From NCBI GenBank assembly GCA_025352795.1, contig JANXSF010000021.1, positions 124,001 to 188,000 of the forward strand: 64,000 nt of DNA, in the 5' to 3' direction. Below the pieces are notes generated by a model. The model had not been told where the DNA came from, did not search any database, and saw only the letters and a list, made by a program, of their open reading frames with translations. Position numbers and translations under genes: made by a program. Origin of the DNA: Acidobacteriota bacterium (lineage in GTDB: Bacteria > Acidobacteriota > Terriglobia > Bryobacterales > Bryobacteraceae). Below are positions 54,488 to 63,413 of the stretch, one piece after another (the stretch's first letter is position 1; each line of letters opens with the position of its first letter).

Positions 54488-57400
54488 ATGTCTACATTCA
54501 CCATTTCACGTTTATCCGCACTTTTTCTATTCACTTCTTTGTTCATGCTGGCGCAGGATTCCAGAGGCACTGTTGCCGGTCAGGTTACCGATCAACAAGA
54601 CTCGGCGATACTTGGTGCTCGCGTGATGATTCGCAATGTGGAAACGGGGATTGATACTGTTCTCACCACGAACCAGCATGGCAGCTACGCCGCTCCGCTT
54701 CTGATTCCAGGCAGCTACCAGATCTATGTTGAACATCAGGGATTCAAGAAATTCATGCGTCGCGGCATTACGGTCAGCGTCAACGACAATTTACAGATTG
54801 ACGTAAAGCTGGAATTAGGCGACGTTGCCCAGACGATTGACGTCACCGATTCAGCCCCGTTGGTTGAATCTTCCAACGCCACCCTGGGCATCTTAATCGG
54901 CACCAAAGAATTAACTGAAATGCCCATTGCCCATGGCAATCCTTATGCGTTGATCGCATTGGCCCCAGGCACAACATTTGAAGGTGACCCCAAACTGAAC
55001 CGTCCTTACGAACCCACTCATATTGTGGATTACAGTATGAGCGGAAGCGCCAGCGGCACCACTGATATTACGCTGGATGGTGTTTCCAATACTTCAAAGG
55101 GCAGCAATGGCAAGGTTGCCGCAGGATATGTTCCTCCTGTGGATGCCATTGGTGAAGTGCGTGTGGAAACCAGCTCCTTTGACGCCCGCACGGGGCAGAG
55201 TTCTGGTGGGCTGGTCAACATCAGCCTGCGCTCTGGAACTAATAAGCTGCATGGCAGTGGCACTTACACCAAAATGAAACCGCAGTGGATGGCTAACGAT
55301 TTCTTCGCCAACAGGGCGAACATAGGCCGTGGCGATTTCGAGTACGACCGTTGGAGTGGCGCACTCAGTGGTCCCATCTTCATTTCCAAAGTCTACAACG
55401 GCCGCAACAAGACCTTCTTCATGTGGGCTTATGAAGCCCTCTCCGATAGCCGTCCGCGCAGTGGTGCCACGCTTACCGTTCCTAATGCCGACATGCGCAA
55501 AGGCGATTTTTCAGAGCTTACGAAGATTGCCGCCAATTATCAGATTTACAATCCGTTCACCCGCCGACGGGTTGACAATAGCACCATTCGCTATCAGCAG
55601 GATCCGTTTCCCGGTAACCTGATCCCGCCAAGTCTCATCAATCCGGTGTCCAGCAAAGTGCAGACTTATTTCCCGCTGCCAATCAATGTGGGAACCACTT
55701 CGGACCACCGCAACAATTTCCCGAAACCCACCAGTCCAGAGCTTGCTGATTACTTTACGCACACCGTTCGTGTGGATCATAACCTCAGCGCCAGGAACCG
55801 GATTTTCATCCGCGGCAACATGTACGAACGCGATACGCGCCGCAACGATTACTTTGAAAATCAGGCCACCGGATTGCGGGAAGCCTATTCGCCAAGGGGT
55901 GCGTCGTTTGATGAAGTTCTGGCAATTTCTCCAACTCTGGTGCTGAACTTGCGATACGGCTATACGCGCTTCACACGAAGAACCACTCCCTTGCATGGGC
56001 TAAACTTCGACCTCACCAGTCTGGGATTTCCAAAGTCATTTGCCAGCCTGATTAGTCCTGATCAAAGTGAATTTCCAGTGTTCAATATTAATGGATACTT
56101 CACCACGAACAATGCTGGTGAGGCTCGGTTCATGGATACCCATTCTGTTGTAGTGGCCTTCAATAAGTTGCGAGGCAACCACAATGTGGACTTCGGCTTG
56201 GAAGCGCGTGCCTACCGTCAGAACCGTTATAACGGCAACACGACTCGCAGCGGCAGTTTTATTTTCGACACCACTTGGACCAAAGGGCCAATGGACAACG
56301 CAGTGGCATCACCGTTGGACCAAGGGTTCGCTGCGTTCCTGTTGGGCCTGCATGCTGCCACCAGTTTCATTGCCAGAAACGGCGACTTAGCGGAGCAATC
56401 CACACTATGGGCTGGCTATGTGCAGGACAATTGGCGGGTGAAACGGAATCTGACTTTAACCATTGGTCTGCGATACGAAATTGAAGGCCCGTTGACGGAA
56501 CGTTATAACCGTAGCGTGCGTGATTTTGATTTCAACACGTCGCTTCCTATAGAGAAGGAAGCACAGGCCGCCTACGCCGCCAGTTACGCGGCTAATCCGA
56601 CGAAAGAACTGCTGCCCAGCCAATTCAACGTTCGCGGTGGATTAGTTTTTGCAGGAGTCAATGGACAGCCTCGGGAGTTATGGGCGCGTGACAAAAACAA
56701 CTTGATGCCGCGCATTGGCCTGGCTTACACTTTTCTCAAGCAGACAGTTTTTAGAGCTGGCTATGGAATGTATTTCAGCGGTCTGGGTCTGCGACGAACC
56801 GACGTGCTGCAGAACGGGTATGAGCGCAACACTTCCTTGATTCCCAGCCGCGATACTGGGCTGTCTTTCGTCGGAACCTTGTCTAACCCATTCCCCGATG
56901 GCATTTTGGATTCGGTAGGGAATCGCGGGGGATTGATGACCGATGTCGGCAACTCCATCACATTCTTCACTCCCGCGGCGAAGGCATCTTACAATCAACG
57001 GTGGCAAGCCAGCTTACAACGTCAACTGGGCCGCACCACCATGGTGGAGGCTGCTTATGTGGGCAATCGCGCCACGAAACTGGAAGTGGCTCGCGACCTG
57101 AATGTGGTGGGTAACGACCTCCTATCCCGCAGTCCGTTTTTCGATGTCGAGCGGGTCAATTATTTGGGTGCCAATGTGGCCAACCCCTTCGTACGTCTTG
57201 CTGGTGTGAATGGAGGGTTAGGTAACAACAACACCATCACACGGGAAACCTTGCTGAAACCCTTTCCGCAATTTGCGGCGGTGAACACCAGCAATGTTAA
57301 AGGCTATGCCTGGTATCATTCTCTGCAACTGCGCGCTTCTCGTCGATTTTCCACTGGCCTGGGACTGAATGGATCTTACACCTGGGCAAAAAATATGGAA

Positions 57401-57994
57401 GCAGTAGGCTATTTGAATCCCGGTGATGCCATGCCTTATGAATCGTTGGCCGGTGCTGATCGACGTCACGTGTGACGTTAGCTGCAATGTATGAATTGCC
57501 TTTCGGGCGGCGTGGTAAGCTGCTGCGATCCGTTCCCCGTGTGGTGGATGGAGTGATTGGCGGCTGGCAACTTTCTACCATCTGGATTTTTCAATCGGGC
57601 ATTCCGCTGGGTTGGGGTGATGTGGTTTTTCAAGGCAATACGGACGATATTCGCAATGGTGCGCAAACCACTGAACAATGGTTCAACACCAACGCAGGGT
57701 TCACCCGCAATACCGCTACCAGACCCGCCGCATATCATTACCGCACCTGGCCGTTCCGATTCGCCAATGTGCGTGGACCTTCCATGGACAACGTGGATCT
57801 ATCCATCAACAAGCGTTGGAAGTTGAACGAAAAAGGTGCTGAGGTCCAATTGCGCGGTGAGGGTCTGAATGCCTTCAACCACGTTCTGTTCGCCGCCCCG
57901 ATTACGGATCAGTTCAACACAGCGTTTGGGCAGATCAATGGTTCAGCGAACTATCCTCGCCAAAATTCAGGCCGTGCTGCGGATTAGCTTTTAG
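54488..57994 (+). pseudogene. TonB-dependent receptor (Oar-like) with two single-base frameshifts
   Basis: A signal peptide (ISRLSALFLFTSLFMLAQ) is followed by a CarboxypepD_reg domain (GTVAGQVTDQQDSAILGARV), a plug and a barrel. The frame stops at a TGA (57473-57475) directly after ADRRHV, while the barrel continues one frame over as TLAAMYELPFGRRGK. One missing T would restore HVLTLAAMYELPFG. Near the end, an extra A in AAAA (57962-57965) turns the expected NYPRQIQAVLRISF (stop 57992-57994, terminal Phe) into a hydrophilic tail. The two changes compensate each other in frame. Either the gene is recently broken or both are homopolymer sequencing errors in an intact 1168-residue receptor. Confidence 0.85.
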
Positions 57995-58832
57995 ACTCGC
58001 CTGTTTCAATGCCACGTAAGGGATCGCTAATCCAATCGGACCAACTGCCTGCATAGAGTTTGGCCCCTTTCACGCCGGCCAGTTCCAACGCGAACAGATT
58101 CGCTGTGGCGCTGATTCCACTGCCGCAATAGAAGACGATTTCTGCATTCCCTTTGATGGGATCGTCAATGCGATCCTGCTGAGCTTTCGGGGATCTCCAT
58201 TGGCCCTGTTCCATAGCGCTTGCCCAGTTGAGATTGATTGCGCCAGGTATATGCCCGGCTTTCCAATCGAGCGGCTCCACGTCACCGCGAAAACGTTCGG
58301 GGGCCCGTGAGTCGATCAGCACGGTGTTCTGTGCGCGGTTTTGAACGTAGTTGGCATCTACCAGCATTTCGGCTCTTGGTTTGGCGATGAAAGTTGCGGG
58401 CACATGGGTCGGGATTTCGGTAGTGAGTGACCCGCCAGCTGCGAGCCAGGCAGGAAGGCCACCGTCCAGCACGCTGACCATGTCATGACCCATGTAGCGC
58501 AACATCCACCAAAGATGCGTGGCACAAAAGGCGGCACCATTGCTGGGGTCATCGTAGGCGATTACGTGATGGCGATTAGAAATTCCGAGTTGCGAAAGCG
58601 TTGCAGCGAGCGTTTCCACAGCGGGCAACGGATGGCGTCCGCCCGCACGATTCGGCTGGACAGGTGCGCTAAGGTCACGTTCCAGATCGGCGAATCGCGC
58701 ACCCGGGATATGGCCAAGCTGATAGGCATCCAGCCCGGCTTGGGGACTACCCAGGGTGAAGCGCGCGTCAATTGCCAGGACATTTGGGTCGTCAAGTTTT
58801 GATAGCAGCCAGGAAGCGTAAACAAGTGCCAT
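57984..58832 (-). CDS. sseA: Rhodanese-type sulfurtransferase (3-mercaptopyruvate/thiosulfate)
   Basis: 282 aa with two rhodanese domains. The N-terminal one is inactive (about 5-135); the C-terminal one holds the active-site loop VFYCGSGISATAN (Cys about 240). CGSGIS is the loop type of 3-mercaptopyruvate sulfurtransferases. Other family motifs: DARFTLGSPQAGLDAYQLGH, PGARFADLERDLSAP and DSRAPERFRGDVEPLD. It moves sulfane sulfur to acceptors such as cyanide or thiols; supply of sulfur or selenium chemistry to the selenoprotein neighbour is only speculation. It converges with the receptor gene with a short overlap. Confidence 0.92.
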   Translation of the reverse strand: MALVYASWLLSKLDDPNVLAIDARFTLGSPQAGLDAYQLGHIPGARFADLERDLSAPVQPNRAGGRHPLPAVETLAATLSQLGISNRHHVIAYDDPSNGAAFCATHLWWMLRYMGHDMVSVLDGGLPAWLAAGGSLTTEIPTHVPATFIAKPRAEMLVDANYVQNRAQNTVLIDSRAPERFRGDVEPLDWKAGHIPGAINLNWASAMEQGQWRSPKAQQDRIDDPIKGNAEIVFYCGSGISATANLFALELAGVKGAKLYAGSWSDWISDPLRGIETGESKS

Positions 58833-58841
58833 GCCACCATT

Positions 58842-60668
58842 TTACAAGGTGGAATTCGTGGTGTTGGTGTCAGGGGAAAGCAGATAGTTCAGTGCCGATG
58901 AAAAGCTGGTGATAAAGTGATGCGGCTTGGCTGGTTGAAACCGTTCGACAGCGCGAATAGTTTCGCCAGTGTATCCCCATACACAGACAATAATTTTGGT
59001 CTTAGGGTACCATCGCCGCAAATTGATGCAAAGATCGCGCGCCCTGGTAAAGGCGAATGGCGGCAACGCGGATACGCAGAAAACATCATCCTCGGTTGGC
59101 GAGATGGTACGGATAGTTTGCGGCAATCGGCCGTCTTTTGGAATGGAAATAGTAACGCGTCCTGCAGCTTCCAACAGTTGGGCCAACATGGCAGCGGTGA
59201 TCTCGTCAGACTCATCGTTAGCGGGCAGGCACAAAAAGCGTCCAGCTTCAGTAATTTCGGCGGGTGTATCGTCTTCAGCAGGTAACGTTCGCACGGATAA
59301 CTCGCCGATCATCTCGCGCATACTCATAAATATAAATTCTTCACGCCCTGGATCCAGCGCACCCTTATGGCGATCTTTTTCTACCATGCTCATGGTTGGA
59401 ATCATCACCGCATCGTAAAGTTGCAGCATGGTGTGCTGAGTAAGATATTGATCCACAACGGCACGAGCACCCTGATCATCCATGGCCAGTAAACGCTGGT
59501 AAAGCTGAGCTTCAGTTTCCAATACAGGTTCGTCACCCAGTAGGACATGTAGAAAAGAAAATTGCGGTACATGACGACCCAGCACCACCAAACAAACCGT
59601 CAATGGTGTGGAAAGAATAAGGCCGGAAGGTCCCCATAACGTGGTCCAAAACACCGTGGTCAGCAGCAGCGCCAGGGATGAAATTCCGGTGTGCATTCCA
59701 TATAGCCACGGTTCAATAAAATTGCCTGTCACAAGTTCCAGAAGCATGAACATCAGAAATACTAGCAGCGGTGGCAGCCAACTATCAAACACAGCCAGGG
59801 AGAGCATCAAGGGAAGTACGCCGGCGATCAAAGAACCCACGTAGGGCACGATGCGCAGCAGTGCTGCCACCGTTCCCCACAAAGCAGCGTAGGGCACTCC
59901 GATGAAGTACAGGCCGACCCCAATCAAGATGCCGAAGCCTCCATTCACAAGGAATTGCAGTAGTAAGTATCGGCTAACTCGGATTGTGGCGTCATCCAAA
60001 GCTTGCGTCATTAAATTTAAGCGACTCAAACCAGCCAGCCGGAACAATCGATTGCGAAGGTCGTTTTGTTCGATCAGAAGAAAGACAGTAAAGATGAGGA
60101 CGATTCCCACGGTGCCAAGTGGAGTGAGAAACGACTTGCTCAGATCACGAAGATATTGAAGCTCATTGGCCGGTTCGTTGACAATCTGCACGGGCATAGG
60201 ACGATCCGACTGTTTCGGCGCATTGCCTCGTATGGTTCGTTCTTTCTGCTGCGGTGCTGTGGTTGGCTTTTGCGGGGTAGACAGTTCGTTAGCCAGGTCC
60301 TTAACATTTTCAGTAGCCCGCCCCAGCGCCCCTTTGGCAGGCGATTGGATGGCTTCAATTTTGTTGTGAATATTTTCTTTATAAACCGGCAGTTCATCCA
60401 ACACTTGGATCAGTTGGTTGAAAATAACGTACCCAACCGCTCCAGTTGTGACGATGGTGAGAACCACCACAACCAAGGCCGCAGGAGCCCGTGTGAAGCG
60501 CAGCTTCATGAGCCAGGCTACAGCGGGCGCCAGAATAAATGTCAGAGTCACCGCAAACGCCAGAGGAATAAGAATTTCACGAGCCAGATAAAGGGTCGCG
60601 ATCACCGCCATGAGGATGGGGAACGATAAACTATTCGAGGATCCACGAGTGGAACGAGGCGGGGTCAT
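58842..60668 (-). CDS. AI-2E family transporter fused to a B12-binding-like C-terminal region
   Basis: 608 aa, some 220 residues longer than usual. Residues 15-375 are an AI-2E permease (ILMAVIATLYLAREILIPLA; YVGSLIAGVLPLMLSLAVFD), with a soluble Pro/Gln-rich loop at about 130-165. The C-terminal part has a helical stretch (about 385-460) like the B12-binding cap domain and then a Rossmann-like segment: FLCLPANDESDEITAAMLAQ, VFCVSALPPFAF, TKIIVCVWGYTG (about 478-570). The corrinoid-ligating DxHxxG is absent. A degenerate sensor-like domain controlling the permease is inferred. Its stop is 10 bp from the sulfurtransferase start, so both may be co-transcribed. Confidence 0.85.
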   Translation of the reverse strand: MTPPRSTRGSSNSLSFPILMAVIATLYLAREILIPLAFAVTLTFILAPAVAWLMKLRFTRAPAALVVVVLTIVTTGAVGYVIFNQLIQVLDELPVYKENIHNKIEAIQSPAKGALGRATENVKDLANELSTPQKPTTAPQQKERTIRGNAPKQSDRPMPVQIVNEPANELQYLRDLSKSFLTPLGTVGIVLIFTVFLLIEQNDLRNRLFRLAGLSRLNLMTQALDDATIRVSRYLLLQFLVNGGFGILIGVGLYFIGVPYAALWGTVAALLRIVPYVGSLIAGVLPLMLSLAVFDSWLPPLLVFLMFMLLELVTGNFIEPWLYGMHTGISSLALLLTTVFWTTLWGPSGLILSTPLTVCLVVLGRHVPQFSFLHVLLGDEPVLETEAQLYQRLLAMDDQGARAVVDQYLTQHTMLQLYDAVMIPTMSMVEKDRHKGALDPGREEFIFMSMREMIGELSVRTLPAEDDTPAEITEAGRFLCLPANDESDEITAAMLAQLLEAAGRVTISIPKDGRLPQTIRTISPTEDDVFCVSALPPFAFTRARDLCINLRRWYPKTKIIVCVWGYTGETIRAVERFQPAKPHHFITSFSSALNYLLSPDTNTTNSTL

Positions 60669-60762
60669 TATTTGCTTGCTCCGATTAAAAGGTGCCGGAA
60701 AGTGTCTGCCGTCATATTCTTCTATATTGGACCATCAGTTATAAAAAGTGATCGCGGTAATC

Positions 60763-60799
60763 AAAAAAAGCCCGCCGTGGCCTGAGCCAGGACGGGCTT
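60763..60799 (-). terminator. Intrinsic terminator of the selenoprotein gene
   Basis: On the minus strand an interrupted stem (AAGCCCG...CGGGCTT with GGC-type inner pairs) is followed by seven T. It lies about 20 bases after the stop of the peroxiredoxin gene and confirms that the gene's end is at 60820. Confidence 0.88.
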
Positions 60800-60819
60800 C
60801 TCAGCTCCGAATAAGTCGA

Positions 60820-61335
60820 TTAGGGTTTCTTGACGACCCTCCTGCAAGCTTCCTCAGAACCTGCCGCATCCAGTGCCGCTGAACCTTCAATGATCTCGAC
60901 AATCTTCCCGTCGGTGTCAATAATAAAGGTTGTCCGACTAAAGAATCCAGCCGGTAAAAGCACTCCATACTTCATCCCCGTGCCGCGCATATGATCACTC
61001 AACAATGGAAATGTCGCGCCCAGTTCTTTCGCCCAATGTGCCAACGTTGGTTGGTTGTCTGCTGACACGGCTAAGACCTTTACGTCCATTCCTTCAAATT
61101 TGGAGATACCAGCCTGGTATCCAGTTATTTCTTTTGTTCAACCACCGGTGAAAGCGAGCGGGAAAAATGCCAGCACTACTGGATTTTTGCCTTTGAATTG
61201 CGATAGCGTATACGTCTTGCTATCGGAACCGGTCAGGCTGAAATCCGGAGCTGAATCTCCCGGCTTCAGGGTGGTCTTGCCTGCTTGTCCAAAAAGGGCA
61301 AGCGAGGTGGTTAGCAAGAGCACTAATTTTTTCAT
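60820..61335 (-). CDS. prxU: Selenocysteine-containing exported peroxiredoxin (in-frame UGA read as Sec)
   Basis: 171 aa when the TGA at 61138-61140 is read as selenocysteine (U66); ordinary translation stops after 65 aa. A signal peptide ([18 protein letters not shown], residues 2-19) is followed by an AhpC/TSA domain. The peroxidatic motif PxxxTxxC is PLAFTGGU (P59, T63, U66) followed by TKE, and the conserved arginine is in [10 protein letters not shown] (R134). No cysteine follows at +5; C164 is the only cysteine. It reduces peroxides in the periplasm. Support: TGA exactly at the peroxidatic position, same frame before and after, SECIS-like hairpin 23 bases downstream, selC in this window, intact RBS (GAGG) and terminator. 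Related to the PrxU selenoproteins known in anaerobes. Confidence 0.95.
61105..61121 (-). promoter_or_regulatory. Bacterial SECIS-like hairpin after the UGA
   Basis: On the minus strand GATACCA-GGC-TGGTATC forms a perfect 7-bp stem with a GGC loop; the loop starts 24 bases after the UGA. Bacterial SECIS elements are expected about 16-37 bases from the UGA, with a short apical loop that has G in its first two positions; this hairpin fulfils both. SelB would bind it. Confidence 0.8.
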
Positions 61336-61406
61336 TTGTTCATAACCTCTGATAGGAAGCGTAACACAGCATCATCTGTCATCCTGATAGAAGCTGACTC
61401 AAGCCC

Positions 61407-62657
61407 ATGAATTATTTTGATTCTGTAGGATACCTATACTCTTTAGGCAATGAAATGCGCGGTGCCAAATTAGACCTGGATCGCATGCTTCTGCTGCTTG
61501 ATGCCATGGACCATCCGCAACGTCACGGACGCATAGTTCACGTTGCCGGTACCAATGGTAAAGGCTCAACCAGCGCCATGATCGCCTCCGGTTTGTGCGC
61601 CGCCGGATTGAAGACCGGGCTTTACACATCGCCTCACCTGCAGCAACCTACCGAACGAATCCGCATTAATGGCGTACCTGTTGGTCCCACTGAATTCTCC
61701 TCTGCCTTCGACGTCGTCCATCAAGCTGCGGAACGTCTGCTTGAATCCTGTGCTCTTGAAATTCACCCTTCCTATTTTGAAACCGTCACTCTAATGGCCT
61801 TCCATCTTTTTCGCAAGAACAATGTAGATGCTGCGGTGTATGAGGTCGGACTTGGCGGTCGTCTGGATGCAACCAATGTGGTCATCCCGGAAGTGGCCGT
61901 GATCACGCCTGTTGATTACGATCACGAACAATTTTTAGGCTCCAGTATCGAATCCATTACTGCAGAAAAAGCCGGCATTTTGAAAAGTGGACGGCATGCG
62001 GTCATTGCCAAACAAAACGATGTTGCGATGAACGTGATTCAGCAGCGCGCCAGTCAATTGGGCTGCCCATTACACCTCACTCAGCGTTGGATTCCTAACG
62101 ATGTGCAACTGGATGAACGTGGCTGCCGCTATCGGTTTGAGAACCTGCACATTACTTGCCCCCTGGCTGGCGACCATCAATTGGATAACAGCATTACCGC
62201 TGCGTTGGCTTTACGCGTAATGGGCGTGGACGATAGCGCCATAGGGCAGGGCATTGCCTCCGTTGCCTGGCCAGGTCGCCTGGAACAAGTGTGCGACTCA
62301 CCGCGCATCATTGTGGATGGCGCTCACAATCCCGCCGGGGCTCGAGCCTTAGCTGATTACATCAAGCGATTTTTCAACAACAAGAAAATCGGCATCATCT
62401 TTGGTGCCATGCGTGACAAATCCATTGACGAATTAGCGATAACGCTTTTCCCACTGGCTCATAAATTGATTCTCACCGCGCCCAACATACCACGCGCTTT
62501 ACGACCCGAAGCGCTGCTGGAATTTTCATCCAATACCAACGTATCTATCCATCCCCGCCTGTCCGATGCCATCGCCGCGATTGCCGATGTGGATGTTACT
62601 TTTATCACCGGATCACTTTATTTAGTGGGTGAAGCACGCTCACTCCTCATACAATAG
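61407..62657 (+). CDS. folC: Bifunctional folylpolyglutamate synthase / dihydrofolate synthase
   Basis: 416 aa Mur-ligase-type enzyme. P-loop VAGTNGKGSTSAMIASGL (about 47-64), the folate loop TSPHLQQPTERIRINGVPV (about 73-91), VYEVGLGGRLDATNVV (about 144-159) and C-terminal VDGAHNPAGARAL (about 301-313). It adds glutamates to folate and makes dihydrofolate from dihydropteroate. The gene is transcribed away from the selenoprotein gene. It is directly followed by two acyltransferase genes, which may share its transcript. Confidence 0.95.
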   Translation: MNYFDSVGYLYSLGNEMRGAKLDLDRMLLLLDAMDHPQRHGRIVHVAGTNGKGSTSAMIASGLCAAGLKTGLYTSPHLQQPTERIRINGVPVGPTEFSSAFDVVHQAAERLLESCALEIHPSYFETVTLMAFHLFRKNNVDAAVYEVGLGGRLDATNVVIPEVAVITPVDYDHEQFLGSSIESITAEKAGILKSGRHAVIAKQNDVAMNVIQQRASQLGCPLHLTQRWIPNDVQLDERGCRYRFENLHITCPLAGDHQLDNSITAALALRVMGVDDSAIGQGIASVAWPGRLEQVCDSPRIIVDGAHNPAGARALADYIKRFFNNKKIGIIFGAMRDKSIDELAITLFPLAHKLILTAPNIPRALRPEALLEFSSNTNVSIHPRLSDAIAAIADVDVTFITGSLYLVGEARSLLIQ

Positions 62658-62667
62658 GAACTGGCGC

Positions 62668-63408
62668 ATGTTGGCTATTCTGCGAACTTTCCTTCTCACC
62701 GACCCATTCTTTTTTGGTTCTACTGCCATTATGGGAACTATCAGTTTGCTTGTTTCCCCATTCGATAAAGATGGCAATCGACAAATCCGAATCGCTCGTT
62801 TTTGGGCGAAAATGAACTGCTGGTCCATGGGAATCCGTGTGAAGTTCGAAGGCTTGGAAAAACTGGATCTATCGCGCAATTACATCTTCGCATCCAACCA
62901 TCTAAGCTATACAGACACTCCTGCACTTTTAGGAAATCTGCCTCTGAATTTTCGCTTCCTGGCCAAGAGTGGATTATTTTCCATCCCCTTTATGGGTAGC
63001 CATCTACGCACTGCCGGTCACATCCCGGTGATGTTGGAAAACCCTTTCGCTGCTGTGCGCACTTTGGGTGCCGCAGGTCGCATTGTCCGGGAAAAAAGTC
63101 TCTCTCTACTGATCTTCCCTGAAGGCGGACGCTCTGCCGGTAAGTTCGGGAAATTCAAAGGCGGTGCCGCTTATTTGGCTATTCAATCCGGGGTGCCTGT
63201 GGTCCCCGTGGCGCTCATCGGCACTCGTGAGATTCTACCCATGCACGGGTCTATCTTCCATCCCGGAAACGTACTGATCAAAATTGGCGATCCGTTACCC
63301 GTCGCCCACTTGACCCGCAAAGATCGCAAGCAGTTCACCAGGGAACTGGAACATCAAGTGGCCACTTTGCTGGATGGCAAGTACGGGTCTAAGGAACGGT
63401 CCATCTGA
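62668..63408 (+). CDS. plsC: 1-acyl-sn-glycerol-3-phosphate acyltransferase (PlsC), copy 1
   Basis: 246 aa. Acyltransferase motifs: I, SNHLSYTDTPAL (HxxxxD, about 76-87); II/III, FPEGGRSAGKFGKFKGGAA (about 151-169); IV, VPVVPVALIGTRE (about 175-188). It acylates lysophosphatidate at the inner membrane. The ATG at 62668 is chosen because AGGA lies eight bases upstream, and an earlier in-frame ATG would sit within folC. It is followed after 5 bp by a clear paralogue. Confidence 0.93.
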   Translation: MLAILRTFLLTDPFFFGSTAIMGTISLLVSPFDKDGNRQIRIARFWAKMNCWSMGIRVKFEGLEKLDLSRNYIFASNHLSYTDTPALLGNLPLNFRFLAKSGLFSIPFMGSHLRTAGHIPVMLENPFAAVRTLGAAGRIVREKSLSLLIFPEGGRSAGKFGKFKGGAAYLAIQSGVPVVPVALIGTREILPMHGSIFHPGNVLIKIGDPLPVAHLTRKDRKQFTRELEHQVATLLDGKYGSKERSI

Positions 63409-63413
63409 AAAAT

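Noticed and set aside
57473-57475. In-frame TGA in the second TonB receptor as another selenocysteine codon
   Set aside because: The conserved sequence continues in a different frame, the position is not a cysteine in receptors, and an indel explains it better.
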